DNA of 64,000 bases from Larix kaempferi (GCA_027924585.1 BSBM01000179.1:14480501-14544500); one strand, 5' to 3'; numbered from the stretch's first letter, positions 12,242 to 24,898 are shown. Notes: generated by a model not told the origin, from the sequence alone. Program-made: numbers and translations.

Positions 12242-12278
12242 TTAATGAGCTCGAAGTGAACGTGGAAGAATGCTCATA
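12010..12278. repeat. About 52-bp tandem repeat, 5 units
   Basis: Five units of AGAATGCTCATAACTTCGTT followed by a TTTTTAACGAGCTCGAAGTGAAGG-type half, with starts near 12013, 12061, 12110, 12161 and 12213. It sits at the same relative place as the 150-bp arrays of family B. Confidence 0.85.
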
Positions 12279-14932
12279 GGTGGGTCAATGTCCAAATGAA
12301 TGGAAGAGTGCATTATAGAATCTAGGAAAACTTCATCAGATGGAAGTATATCATCCCAAATAGAATGCATGTCTAAACATTCAGATGGAGTCATCACCTG
12401 CTCAATTGTTGGGACCCAGTCCCAAGAAGGTAAGCATGACTTCAGAGGCTTCCTCTCAGTAGAAATTGGACTCAAGGAACAATATGTCACAATATTTGAT
12501 TGTGACATGGTAGTGCCTATGGGTGAGGGATACACTTGGTCTATAGTTGGGTAATAAAAGGGATCAACAAATGTAAGCTAATCGATAGTGACAATGCTTT
12601 CGCTGTGAGGAAAATGCATCACACGAAAGAGCCTACATAGCATATACGTAATCATGCCCGAGGATCATATCAAAATCCATAGGGTCCTTTAAAATCATAA
12701 AATCAACTAAGACTGTTTTTCCACTCAAAGTAACAGGTACCTGAGGGAGGAATCCCAACGGTTCGCTAGGTCTTCTGTCAAAGGTCAACGGCCAATTAAC
12801 AGCTGTAACAAGGTTAGGGAAACCTAAATCTCTCCAAGCATAGGGGTTAAGATACTAACAGAGGCTCCTTCATCTATAATACATCGATGAACCACATGGT
12901 TGCCGATATCAACATTTATCTGGAAAGGTGAAGAAGAAGGAAGGCAAAGCCCAGTTAGACTATTCCAATCAAAGGAAATGATCCCAGATCTTGGTAGGGG
13001 TTCACTTGGCACAGATGTAGTGCCCCCATTTTAAGAGGCATTCGAACTAGTAATGCAGAAGACTTCAGGGACAGGTGCATCAGTCTCTGAAGGAATGATG
13101 GGATTGATCGAAGATTGGATCGATTCGATCACTTCCCTCTCTGAAGGAAGAGTGGGGTTGACCAAAGATTGCATTGGTTCAACCACTTCATAAACCAAAT
13201 GTTGATCTGGCTGTTGGGAATCTATAGACAATTCAGGAGTAGAGGATCCTTCAGACATGGACCACACTCTCCGCACCTCTGTAATAGCAGGGCACAGGTG
13301 AGTAAGGTGATCTCCCTTACAAATTTTATAAGGAAACGTTGGCTTCCATCCTATAAGCTTAGACTCCTTAACAACAACAGTACTCTCAACATGACTAGCA
13401 TTGGATGATAGCTTGCCCCCAGCATGACTTGCAGTGGTTGGTTGCTCAAAAGCAAAAGAATTTTGAACTAATGACCACACTCTTTGCACTTCTGGAAGTA
13501 CAGGGCACAAATAGGTCAGGTGGTCTCCCTCGCAAAACTTACAAGGGAACTTAAGCTTCTGTTTATTAGGTTTGTCGACAATGTCAACTTTCTCAGCATG
13601 AATTGTAGTGGCTGATTCAATGTCTCTAGTATGACTCACAGTGATCAATGATGTGTCCTCAACATTAGAAACAGTGGCTGAAGATGTACTTTTAGTATGA
13701 TTTGCAGTGACTGAAAGTTTTCTCCCAGCATAACCTACAAAGGCTGGGTAGGTTCCCCCAGCATGACATTCAAAGGCTGGGTGGGTGAGTTCAGTATGAT
13801 TTACAATGATTGAGTGAGTTCTCCCAACATGACCACCATAGGTTGGGTAGGTTCCCCTAGGATGACCTTCTGAGGCTGGGTGACGTTTCCCAACATGACC
13901 TCTAGAGGTTGGGTAGGTTTCCCGAGCATGAACTTCAGAGGCTGGGTGGCGAGGTTCAGTATGATTTCCAGTGGCTGAATGATTTCTCCCAACATGACCT
14001 CCAGAGGTTGGGTGGGTGCCCCTAGCATGACCTTCAGAGGCTGGGTGACAAGGTTCAGTATGATTTCCAGTGACTGGACGAGTTCTCCCAACATGACCAC
14101 CAGAGGTTGGGTAGGTGCCCCTAGCATGACTTCTAGAGGTTGGGTGAATTTTCCCAACATGACCACCAGGGGTTGGGTAGGTTCCCCCAGCATGACCTTT
14201 AGAGGTTGGGTAGCTACCCCCTTTCTTTGGCATCTTCTTCCTATTCTTCCTCCGTCTATTCCTTTTAGACTGTTGGTTACTAGTATTACTACTTTCACCA
14301 CATGAGGTAGAAGGAGGAGGAGAAGATTTTACTGGCAAAGCAGGCATAGGGTTCTGATGCTCTTGATGTGAGGTGCTTACTTGAGAAGCAACAAGAGCAT
14401 GCAAGGCATTCAGAGTGTAAAAAAACCAAACCGGTAGCTCTATAGTGAATCCCAGAAGATTCAAGGTAGCCATTAAGGGAGTACCAATGTTCCCAATGAA
14501 TGGAAAAGCATAAGGAGCCCCTTCAATAGGGGTTCCTTGATTGGTTCTCACTGGGATGCTTCCCATAGTTTCCAACTCAACAAACCATAAATCTCTAAGG
14601 CCAACTAAAAGCAAGCAACACAAAGAGCACACGCACTGTACTCGGGTTGTTGAAAAACCAACAGGTACCAGTAAAGGATCGTTGGGTCCAGTAAGAGGAG
14701 GGTTGAAAGGAGTACTTAAATCTCTAGAAGTTAGGTCCTCAACCTCAACAGTATCAAAGACTTGTCGATCCGGGGTTCTGGGCTGTGGTTCTCCAAGAAC
14801 CTTTGTTTCACCCGTAAGTTCAAAAGAACCACGGGAATCTGTCCTTTGGCGTCGCAGTGGCGGTGGAGGCTCCACAAGGGGAGGAGGAAGATTTTGCAAC
14901 CTCTGAGACCGGCGAAGATGTTGGTCCTCCAC
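12242..14932 (-). pseudogene. Gag-protease polyprotein of A2 with an 11-residue repeat array
   Basis: One long frame (14932-13034, 633 codons) continues in phase past a single TAA (13031-13033) into a retropepsin with CIIDEGAS near 12870. A frameshift near 12840 and a stop near 12640 break the remainder, which still shows DFDMILGHDY and then a downstream frame at 12535-12242. Domains: a basic N-terminus with LRRSQRLQ; residues 152-170, which match the B protein (TPLMATLNLLGF versus TPVMASLGLPGL); a basic stretch at 223-237; eighteen 11-residue repeats (245-442); a CX2CX3HX4C knuckle at 464-476; and a second knuckle (535-547) whose first Cys is Tyr. The first codon is GTG where ATG would be expected, so the start is lost. 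The capsid core seen in B is absent. It is a gag-like protein by context. Confidence 0.8.
13607..14200 (-). repeat. 18 x 33-bp in-frame repeat coding 11-residue His/Gly units
   Basis: 594 bp equals exactly eighteen 33-bp units. Typical peptide units are GGHVGRTHPTS, EGHARGTYPTS and GNHTEPRHPAS. Many are arranged as triplets (99 bp), suggesting a higher-order period. Almost every unit keeps a His at position 3, apart from a few late ones. The array has stayed open without a stop and creates long shadow frames in other phases and on the opposite strand. Confidence 0.92.
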
Positions 14933-16641
14933 AACTATGAAAAAAGTAAACTAAGTAAAAACCTAGTGGCCACTACAACTAAGGAGCAGACAACATACCA
15001 CTACAAAATTTCCTAAGTAATCAAACCAAGCAAACAAATGGAAAATACTCTCGAAATAAAGTCTGGGATGATTAGGGCCCATAACAGACTAACAGAGTAT
15101 CGACGGTCAGTTACGTGGCATCCTCCGGAGTTCCACTGGATGGAAGCGTTTGAATCACCAAACCTCCTTCCCGGGATTACTGCCAAAGGGTTACCTTCCA
15201 CGTCTGTCCGAGGTGAAGTGGGAATAACCACCCACTCTACCTGTGTAGAGCCCTAAAGGTATGATACTAAGGCTACCATCAATATGAAATAACCTGGGGG
15301 TATAGCCATCAGCCTATTCGAAATGCATGGGCAGGTTAGCAAAGCCCGAAGTCTGAAAGGACCCCCGCACGCGAATCAAATCCGGTTTATGGTTGAGAAG
15401 AAAGTGAGGGGATATCTTCAAGAGTTCCAGTCTCCCACGGCCTTGTGCTTAGCTCTGGTTTGAGTAGAGCATCTCAGGACTATTTGATAGAGATGGATTT
15501 ACCTAATACAAATTCGTACTTTGATTGTTTAGTAATGAAGCCAGTTTCAAATCGTTTAAGGTGATTTAAGTCCAAAACTCTAGCCTAAGCTATTTGATGA
15601 TGTGTATACCTAAAAAGAAAAATGTTGCTAATAAATTTTATTAATATTTCTTGTTAAGGGATACTTGTTACTCAAGGTTTGTAGTGCGGTGTGTGGAATG
15701 GTTTCTATGAAAGTAAAGTGCATGTAAAGCAAAGCTTTCAAATTCACAAAAACTTTTTCTCTTTTCTATTTATATTCTTTCAAAATATTGAAACCTAAGC
15801 AATCCTAAATCAAAATCTTTTTGTATTTTTCTTTTAATATTTCAAAGCAAACTATGCTACCTCAAAATAATGCAAGACCTTACTACTTAGCTATTTGAAC
15901 AATTTTTTGTCTTTTCTGATAAATGTAAAAGAAAGAGAACTTGTACAAAAGCAAGCAAGATCTAAATATAAAGCGTGCATCAGACAAACATCTAAATGGC
16001 TAAAAAAAAACAAATCAAGAGACTCAATGAAGACCTGACTTACCAAGTTTTTGCAAAAGAAAAACTTGAGGCTTGGAAACAAAGTGAAAAAGAAGAAGGG
16101 AAAAGAGACACTCGTGACAGAAAGGAATACCTAAACAAGTTTCTCCTAAGCATGAAAACCCTAAGAAAACACTAATCCAAGCAAAAAGTAAGCAAGCAAA
16201 CGAAGAATGACTTTAAGAACACACGGACTCAACCGAAAGAAAACTAGAAAGATTTGACTCACTTGGACTAAACTGATAAGACAATCAACAAGTATCTAAA
16301 CCAAGCAACCTTTAGAAAGAAACCCTAAGGACTCAAACATGAATTCAAACCCTAATGGAAAGGATAAGACAAAGTGAAAGCATGCTAAACATTGCAATAG
16401 ACAACAAACATTAAGAATGCAGGTCTGTATGACTGCAACAGCAACTAGGGTGAAATTGTGCAGCTATTTCCAAAAGAGAATAGTGCACGAACTTCAAAAA
16501 GGGCTAGTAAGCGGCAAAGACACTTACACAAGTACTCAAGCAAGCAAACAAACTAAAAAGACTCAAGAGAGGCCAACAAGACTCAAAAGAGACATGGAAG
16601 TCTCAAGGGTCAGTCAAGAAGGCAAAGCAACAGACTGGAAG
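14933..16641 (-). other. 5' leader of A2
   Basis: Non-coding leader between the gag start and the 5' LTR. The stretch 16390-16450 is similar to the A1 leader. Short open frames near 15013-15256 exist on both strands and look incidental. The PBS expected at the right end is missing because the adjoining LTR end is rearranged. Confidence 0.6.
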
Positions 16642-16935
16642 TATCTGATTATATTTGATGTTAAATTACTTTCTGATTTCATCATATTTATATATAGTCA
16701 AGATACGTTGAGGAAGGTATCCTTTGTATTACAACCAGTTCTTACAAATGACAGATATCGGGATATCGAAAGACATACCTTTAACCGACGGCTAGTCCTA
16801 GATTTCACTTGATCTCCTACTTGATCTCCCGCTTGATGAACCTACAATACAAAGGATACCTTCCGCAGCATATCTTGACTATATATAAATATGATGAAAT
16901 CGGAAAGTAATTTAACATCAAATATAATCAAATCT
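16642..16935. repeat. Inverted repeat within the A2 5' LTR
   Basis: 16642-16732 is the reverse complement of 16847-16935 (about 90 bp, only a few mismatches), with a spacer of roughly 115 bp. The matching direct sequence is 9308-9398 of the left LTR. It replaces the first 90 or so bases of the LTR. The same copy also lacks the LTR stretch equivalent to about 9400-9610. Confidence 0.8.
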
Positions 16936-17109
16936 CCTCTCATGGATCCTCCTTGTATTTATGGTACAAGGTAGGTAGTTTCAATCGAGAGGTAGTTGGA
17001 TTGGGAGGTTGGGGAATTTGCAGAACCAGCTTCAACTAATCCCAATTCGTCAATTTAATATATTTTTGATTTTATCTTTAAGATGTGCGCGAGTTTCCTC
17101 AAGGAATAG
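16736..17109 (-). repeat. A2 5' LTR, first segment
   Basis: Direct-orientation LTR sequence up to the F insertion point, ending in TSD AATAG (17105-17109). The LTR continues at 39574. Confidence 0.85.
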
Positions 17110-17406
17110 TGTTAAATTTTGAGCATTAATTCACAATACTCTAGGATCTTTGATGAGAGAATAACATATACAGTATATCAATGCATGACAGTCACAATAT
17201 GAAAAGCATCACAAGAATCAAAAGCATAAGAGACAAGAGACACAGAGTTTCCGTGGGGAAAACCTAAGGTGAAAAACCCCACAACTTCCTCAAAGATAGA
17301 GAGAGCAATGGCTCAACCAAAGTACAACCAAAATACACTGAGATAGTCTCCTAGTAGCAGATGATCCTCCTCCTCACTAGTGCGCCACTTTCTGAGTGAG
17401 AGTGAG
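17110..17406 (-). repeat. F 3' LTR, left segment
   Basis: Begins TGTTAAATTTTGAGC and ends at the B insertion, with TSD GTGAG at 17402-17406. Confidence 0.93.
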
Positions 17407-18102
17407 TGTTGGCTTGGTTTTGCAACCAAGCTTGAGTGCTATGGGCACCTATCAATAAGTGATAGCAGTTTCAAATATTGAAAGCAAAAACAACAATTAT
17501 AAATCTGAATCTAAACTAAACTAGCATGTGCATATAACAAATAAAATTTTTCTGAAAACGATTCAAGAACAATAAATAAAAAGAATGAGTATTGTATTAA
17601 GATACCTCAAATGGTGAGGATTTGTGTTGAGCAACTTCCAAGGTGAGTAGCTCCAAGCTCCAAAGGTGTCTTCTCCAAGATAGCTACAATGGTCAAAAGC
17701 TCATGAGAGATTTTGACAGCATGAGGATAGGATGATGGATGTATGGAAAGTGAGGAACCCCTACCACTTTTTTATAGATTTTGGTGGTGGGGAATACCAT
17801 TATGGTTTTGAGGAAACCAATGGTATTGACCAACATGGTTTAGGTACCTTTTCCCTCCTTTTTCCTTTTTTGAATATTTTGAATATTTTTATTCCCTTTT
17901 TAATATTTTTGGGAATTCTGGACCCTTTTTGAGGGTTTTTTATGCTTTTTGAGGAAAAATATTCATTTTGAGTGGAAAAAGGGGTGTATTAAGGTCTTTT
18001 GGTGACCTTTTGATGGCTTTAGAGGCTAAAATGGTGAAAAAGTGGACAAATGGGTCATGTGAATAAGGAAATGAGCTAGTGAGCACTTTTTGGGTGTTAA
18101 CA
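17407..18102 (-). repeat. B LTR 1 (3' terminal LTR of the array)
   Basis: TGTTGGCTTGG to GTGTTAACA. A TATA-like TTTATA (read on minus as TATAAA) lies at 17771-17776. A hairpin-forming palindrome lies at 17412-17431. Confidence 0.93.
17412..17431 (-). other. Terminal U5 hairpin in B LTR 1
   Basis: An 8-bp perfect inverted repeat (GCTTGGTT / AACCAAGC) with a 4-base loop, 5 bp from the LTR end. Copies lie at 26673-26692 and 31875-31894 (last pair broken there). The H LTR has a different but still complementary stem at 46761-46782. Confidence 0.75.
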
Positions 18103-18120
18103 GATTGCCCCCTGATGTGT
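18103..18120 (-). other. PPT of B unit 1
   Basis: Reads CACATCAGGGGGCAATC on the minus strand, directly before the 3' LTR. The same block, with one change, follows LTR 2 at 27363. Confidence 0.75.
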
Positions 18121-20480
18121 GAGGGCAGGAGCTCATCGTATGGCCGATAGACATCATAGTTCTTTTGTATTTTTTCTAGGGTTTGGGGAAGAGAAGAGAC
18201 CAATTGGAGACTAGATCCACGGCCCTTGGAAGCTGCAAAATAAACAATATGACATGGCCTCAATATGAATGAGGGATAAGCTCTGATAATGGACGAGGTG
18301 GGCATACCCATGCTCGTATCAAGACATATACATAACAATTAGTCCCAAGAAGGGGTACCTGAAAAAATACATAAAAAATCTGCTAGTACATCATAATGGT
18401 CCGGAGGGGACATTATTTTGGGATGTACACATGATCATAACATGACTGATCTCAATAACTGATACACTGGAATAGAGCAACAACCGTTCTGAATAAGGTC
18501 TTAGAAGGGTTGATGAACTGCTGAAATGGAAGGTGTCCAACATCTGTAGGGACTCAATGACTATGAGTCATCACTGGGAAGTACCTGTAATTGTATACTC
18601 GAGGGAGTATAAAACTGAGGTACATCTGAATACTGTCACCATGCACAACCCGGATATCTATAGAAAAAATGTAACTGGTTGTTTCCATAAGTAGACTCTC
18701 AAATGTGGAAGAGTTAGGTGGTATCCGGGTTCTTCGATTAATAACTGAATGGACCAATACCTTGTGCGAGTCTCAACGATGCGATCAAGGTGTTGAAGTC
18801 AAGCATGTGAGAAACAACCATTTGGAGAGGCACTAAGGACTCTTCTCGAAATGATTCGTAGGAACTCATCATAAATGGTGATGAGTCCAAGACAAAGGGA
18901 CCTCTAGGTCTATCCTCTGGAATACATTTGGTTGTTGTCGACAGAGGGAGACCAACAACTAACAAGGAAATAATGTTTCCTTGATAAGAGCATGAGGTGT
19001 GGAACTGAAGTGTGGTAGTACTGATGGTAGGATTGACATACTTGGGGGATGGGAAGTAACTGGGGTCATAGAGTGGGTAGACTCAAACCTCCTTTGTTCA
19101 GAGCATGATGACATGGTTGACCTGGAAGCGTAGGGGATTGATTTGTAGATGTGGGGATCATAGCTTTTAGGGACTGAAGGTTATGTATTGACTCTGGGGG
19201 GTCAAGCGGATGGGTGTTGTCGAGGGATGCTCAGGGTGACATACTGCAAAATACTCTGAACAAAGGCGACCAAAATGGGGAAGATGCCATATGAGTAGAC
19301 ATGATCTATTGTGGCATCGAGAAGCACCATTGGATCCTTCTTCATAGTTTTAATGAGCTCCAAGAATGGATAAAAGTGTGCTCTGAAATGGTACTGTCTT
19401 GTAGATTTTGTGAGCCCAGGATTGTTCATGCTCATGGGTGCTTTCATTTTTAAGGAGTCTGAAAATGATAAGAAGACTCTGCAGTGGTTATGAGTACCGT
19501 CCTGTGGGTTTTTACGAGCCTATGATGGTGATTTCTCATGGTCGCTTTCATGTTTAGAGAGTCTGAAAGCGGTAAGTGGACTCCATTGGTGTTCTTTTTC
19601 GTAAGTTAGTCTCCATTGGTGTTCTTTTTCGTAAGTTATTAAAAAAAGAGCTTAACAGAAACTCCCTAAGTGCCTTTTTTCGTAAAAGGGATTGTTCGAC
19701 CCGAAAAAGGGGTAAAACTATACCGAACAAAAATGGATTGATGAGAGCGAGAAAAGGTCTCAAGCATCGTCATGAGTGTGGGATATGGAATCCGGTGACA
19801 TAAAGATTGTCAAAAAGGGGCAATGACCAATGTGGCACGTAAACCGAGGTGATGAGTGACATTTTGAAAAAATGCCCAAACATTATGGGGTGAGAGCAAG
19901 AAATGATCTCAAGCATCATCATGAGCGCGGAAAACTGAATCCGACGATATCAAATTTGTCAAAAATGGACGACGATCGATGTGGCACGCAAACCAAGGCG
20001 ACAAGGGGGCATGGAAAAAAATGCCCGAAAAATCTGGGCGTGAGAGCGAGAAATGATCTCAAGCGTCATCACGAGTGCGGAAAATTGAATCTGACAATAT
20101 GAGACTCGTAAAAAATGGAGGGTGGCCGACATGGCACGCAAACCGAGGCAATAAGTGGCCTTTTGAAAAAATGCATGAAAATTATGGTTGTGAGAGCGAG
20201 AAATGGTCTCAAGCATCATCACGGGCATGGAAATATGAATCCTGCAGTGCAAATGGTGCAAAAAACGGAGGTCATAAGGACTCTGGAATGGTCAAAGGAA
20301 ATAACTAGGTTAAAAAATGGCTACAAATGAAGGTGACCCCACCAAGCCAAGGATGTAGTGGTGGGGAGAAATGATGACCCACAGGGGCGAAATACTATGT
20401 GTATCAAATCAACTCAAATATACAAGTGACACGTGACCTCAAAAAGGGTTGAGATCACGAATGTGAAAAAGTGAGCAGGG
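18121..20480 (-). other. 3' untranslated region of B unit 1
   Basis: Non-coding stretch between the end of the gag-protease frame and the PPT. It contains the 150-bp tandem array. Around 19560-19660 a deletion of about 220 bp, relative to unit 2 and A2, is sealed by a duplicate of the neighbouring 31 bp. Confidence 0.7.
19742..20310. repeat. 150-bp tandem repeat, four units (B unit 1)
   Basis: Units start with TGAGAGCGAGAAA at 19742, 19891, 20041 and 20191, giving periods of 149, 150 and 150 bp; the fourth is partial. Short open frames on both strands in this array come from the repeat and are not genes. Confidence 0.92.
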
Positions 20481-23400
20481 TTAATGACCTACCCCCATAT
20501 GATGTGCATGGGGTTTGTGATTGTGGATCACATATGTGTTGGTTTGAACGATGGGCTCATTAAGGTGTTGAGATAGAGGTGATGGGGTAGGGTCAAAATG
20601 ATTGATCATGCTCCCTATCCTAGGTTCGGGGTAATCTATTATGTCCCTGAACTCAGAGGTGTCAATGCGGTGCAAATGTTGTCTTAGAGAGGGATCAAGA
20701 GGGCATTGACCAACTACTTGAGGGGGGGTGTACCATGAGGCTGTGGGATGTGGTGGCATGCTGAAATGATGATATGATGATGGGGGATTCCCCTTGTGGG
20801 GTGGATGCCCCTAGTATCTCCGACGAGAATCACGATGATGATGAGTAGGCAAGGTTTTGGGTTTGCCCCCATGTTGTGGACATGTGGTTTCCTCGTCGAT
20901 TTGAAAGGGTTGAACATGTGTGTCAAAGGGATCAATGGAAGGGGCTGACCGGATAGAGGGGTATCCAGTGGAAATTGTGAAAATGGTGTTAGTTTCTTCC
21001 GAAGAGGAACATGGTGGGGGATGAATTTCCTCAATGAGAAGAGGGGATATCTCTCGGTTGGCGTTATTCAACTCATACAGTGCTGCTCTGTAATCTGGGA
21101 GATCAGGGCAGTGATGTGAGTAATGGCCGTAAATACTGCATATTGCACAAGGGTGGTTGGTACGCAGTGATTTATCACGAGGGTTAGGGGTTGGATCTAG
21201 TTCGATAACCGGGATGTTGGGGTCATCGTCAAGCATTTGCATGTGTTCCTGTAATGTAGGTAATTGTGGACATTGATGAGTCGGATGGCCTAACTCATCA
21301 CACAACGAGCATTTGGGGGGAGCACAAAACATGGGGGGGGTTTAAATGTCTTGGGAGGGGGTACAGAAGTGTATGGTTGTGGGCCTCTGCCCCCAGTGGG
21401 CTTGATAGGAGGAAGGGGTTTCGTAGATGACGAAGGGGTAGTGACACCAGGAGGTGGTTGACTAGTAGTGACAATGGGTTGCATCGGTTGTAGGATGACA
21501 TTTGGTGTCGGCGGGGGAATGGGAGGCGAAATATACCACACGGGTAAGCCTAAGGTTAACCCGGGGAGGCCGAGGCTAGCCATAACCGGGGTGCTTACTA
21601 CTCCCGAGGAAGGGAATAGGAAGGGGATTGTGTGGGTGGGTGTAACACCAATGTTACTAGGTACCAATGGTGGTTTGGGTAACAAGGGCAGTTGATTGTT
21701 GGGTGTTTGTGTATTGTGGGAAAGAGTACAGAGGTCAGAGACGTGGGTCGTGGGTGACGGGGGTGGAATGGATTGGAATGTAGAAGTCATCGGCGTGTCG
21801 GAGTAAATTCCGGGTCCCACAGAGGAAACAAACGAGGCAGTTGCACCACAAACAGGTTGTTCAACCATGGGGAGAACATTTTCGGGTGCAGCGGGGGCAT
21901 TGGGATCGTAATAGGTGAGTTGGTCGACCTTGACCACGTGTCCGTCATGGGGGAACATCATGGTACGAAAAACGGATGAGGCAACCGCCCGCATGGCATA
22001 CATGTAGCTGCGGCCAAGTAAGAGGTTATAATCAAGTTGGGCATCGATGACCTCTATGTCAATGAGCACGTTTTTACTAGCTAGCTGTACGGGGACATTA
22101 GCTAAGAGACCTTGGGGTTGAGCCGAACGACCGTTGTAGGCTCGCAACGCAGTGGTGGATTGCTGGAGAGTAGGGGATCCCAATTTCTGCCAAACGAATG
22201 TGGACATAACGCATGTAGAGGCACCTTCATCGATAATGCACCGATGGATGACAAGATTCCGAACGGAAACAGAAACTTGGAATGCTAAAGTGGAAGGAAA
22301 GCGTGGTTCAGACTGGTCCGAATCAAATGCCATCAGTTGTGAATCATTGGGGTCAATGGCACCAATGGCAGAGAGAAAAGTCTTTTGCTGTGAAGGACAG
22401 TTTTTTAAGACTTCTAAAGTAGACATGGCTGCGGGAGACTGGGCTAAGTCATCTACAATGCTGTAATTCGACGTAGCACGAGCATTGGGGTTATCGTTGA
22501 CGCAACAAAGTGAGAAGCGAGGTGCTTTAGAGGTGCCATCGAGTGGAGCCAGAGGTATACGTAACGTCTGATCAGTGGGATGAGCGTTAGTGTTTTTGTC
22601 GACGGGAGGGGCTTTAGGGGTGGATCCATATTGGTTTCGATGGGTTTAGAGGTTGACATCAGTGGATGACATCATTAACAGGTGGTGAGTACCTAAGTCG
22701 AACATGGGTTGATCAAGAGCGGCATAAGTGATCTGTTGTTGTGGGGGCGCGTTGCCTTGAGGGGGAGCCAATGGCTGAGTGTTCACTACGCCTTGGGTTG
22801 GTAAGGGGTTTTGTAATATCATGGGTTGCAGTTGATTAAGTGGAGTTGGCTTTCTAGTGTGGCCCTGGCGTTGGGCATCGTTAGCCCAAAGTTGACGTGC
22901 TTTCTCTAAGTGTGGGCAGTTATGAATGTAGTGTCCATAGACTCCACATATAGAACATGGATGGTTTGTTCTCAGGTTATTGTTTTTGGGCTACTTGGGA
23001 TGACGATCCGGATTTTGGTTGGGAGGAGTAGCATTGTTATTATTTGGAGGATTGGGAGGTGGTGGACCTTGATTAAGTTGTTGGTTGTTGTCGCGGTTAC
23101 GTCCTCTTCCACGGTTTTGTTGTCCACCCTGGTTGCGTTGGTTGTTTTGATGTTGGGGATGATTGTGTTGTGTGTACACTTTCCCTTGAGTAGTGGGAGG
23201 ATTTTGGTTTTCCATAGGTGCAAGATCAGGTTGTGGTGGATAATAAGCTGGTGGGGTTGGAGGTGGTCCAGTTATCTGCTGGGGTTGTTGGTAACCCTGA
23301 GCTATCGGAGATGTTGGTTTAGCTGTTGTAGCTTGTTGTGGGTAATACATTGGTTGTGGCGGGAACTGAATTGGGTTCTGGGTGGCTGGTTGGTTATAGT

Positions 23401-24898
23401 ATGTGGGTGGTACATAAGTCGATGGCGTTTTCCCATAGCAATGTTGTGGACAAGAGGGTCCATGAGTGTGATGAGTCTGATTCGTTGGAGGGTACGAAGT
23501 TGTCGCTCCAGAATTAGATGTAGCCCTAGAGAGGTCTGGGGCATTTATGGTACTCACCATGCTAAAAGGTTTAATTTGCGGTGTGACTTGGCCAATAATA
23601 CCATCAGCGGCATGTGATGCCCCCAGCGCATCACCGCGTGAAGAATCGCCTCATGGGGCGTCTGGTATGATGGTGTAGAGATAGCCTGATTGGGCATAAA
23701 TTAGGTCGAATTACTGAGCTTTTAGGATAACTTCTTCCTCTGACTGGGGTCATTCGGAAGCTGCGTCTTTTGCTATGAGGGCTAGGAGTGATTTAAGAAA
23801 CCAGTCCAAAAATATATGGTCATCCAGTTTCATCTTAGAGAGGCTACGATGCTTGCGCCACTCATGGATGTGGTCGGTGATGTCGGTAGTTGTGTTTTGT
23901 CTACAAGACAACAGAATTTCAACTCCTACATCGTAACGTACAGGTAGCTGAAAAAATTGAAGGAAAGTGGAGGTGAGAGATGTAAAAGTATGGTGGGTCC
24001 CATGTGGTTGTTCGATGTACCACTTGGTTGCAGAGCCAGTGAACGTTCGTTGCAACAGTCTTAGACGAATGGAGTCATCCACTATGGAGTTAGATGAACA
24101 CCATAGGTGAAACGACATTATGTGGTTTTGAGGGTCCTCCCCAAGTTTTCCTTCAAACTTGGGTATGTTCGATGGGAGCTTTGTAGGCATGGGTGGCCAT
24201 GTAGTGTTGTGCCTGATAGGATCGTTGGTTAGCCTTGCTAAGTCTGGTAAGTTCAGACTAGCCATGTAAGGTAAACTAGCATATGGGTGTGGCGTAGTGA
24301 CTGGGACATAACTGTTATTGGTAGCATTATGTAGTGGTCCAGTGGCCCCTAAGGGTATGCTAGGTATGGAAGGTATGTGTGCTCCAACTGATGTGGTGTA
24401 GGAAAGGCCAGCGCTCCCAAGTGCAACATGGGTTGCAGTGGTGTTAGGAATAGTGCCAGGAATTCCTGGGATCTGGGTTGTGGAAATGATAGGTGGTGTG
24501 ATTCCTATGTTTGGCATACCCATAATAGGAGGTAGTCCTGTGTTGGGAATACCTAAAGGTGGAGTATCCCCCATGTTTGGAATTCCTAGAGCGGTTGTTG
24601 TTACCATGGATGGCACAGTAGTAGAAGGGTTTGTGGATGTATCTCCAATAGTACTGGAAAAAAGTGGGTCGTATTGTGTTCCAGCCATGAGGTTCGTTGG
24701 TGATAATTCAGTAGGGTTTTCGGATTCATCCTCAGAATCAGATGTGAAGTGAGGCATGTCAGAATCGGATGACTGTATGTTTGGCCGATGATGTGTCGAG
24801 TCAAGGGTTAAGGCTCTACGTCGTTGACGTGGAGAGCCAAGTAGACAGAACTGAGGGGGTTCACCCTGAAGATGACGAGATCGTCTTAAATTCTCAAT
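20481..24898 (-). pseudogene. Gag-protease polyprotein of B unit 1
   Basis: One frame runs from 24898 to about 21340 and is broken only by point stops: TGA near 23750, TAA 23711-23713, TGA 23651-23653, TAG near 22991 and TAA 22646-22648. A single-base slip at a G8/C8 run (about 21332-21341) moves it to the frame that ends at 20481, with one more stop near 20811 that is Trp in unit 2. Domains in order: a basic N-terminus with LRRSRHLQ; a Pro/Thr/Gly-rich linker; a retrotransposon gag capsid core (about 24190-23750); a Pro/Gln-rich region; a CX2CX4HX4C knuckle (22912-22960); a retropepsin with DEGAS (about 22230) and LLLGRSY (about 22030); and two more CCHC knuckles after the protease (about 21310 and 21150). 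The codon at the expected start is ATT. Confidence 0.85.

Noticed and set aside
13801-14305. Long open frames in other phases and on the plus strand across the A2 repeat array
   Set aside because: They arise because a 33-bp in-frame repeat without stops keeps several phases open. Only the minus frame from 14932 carries the knuckles and the protease.
15013-15256. Overlapping open frames on both strands in the A2 leader
   Set aside because: Short, mutually antisense, and with no equivalent in the A1 or B leaders.
19576-20330. Small plus-strand frames of 70-77 codons
   Set aside because: They are products of the 150-bp tandem repeat and reappear shifted in the second B unit with stops.
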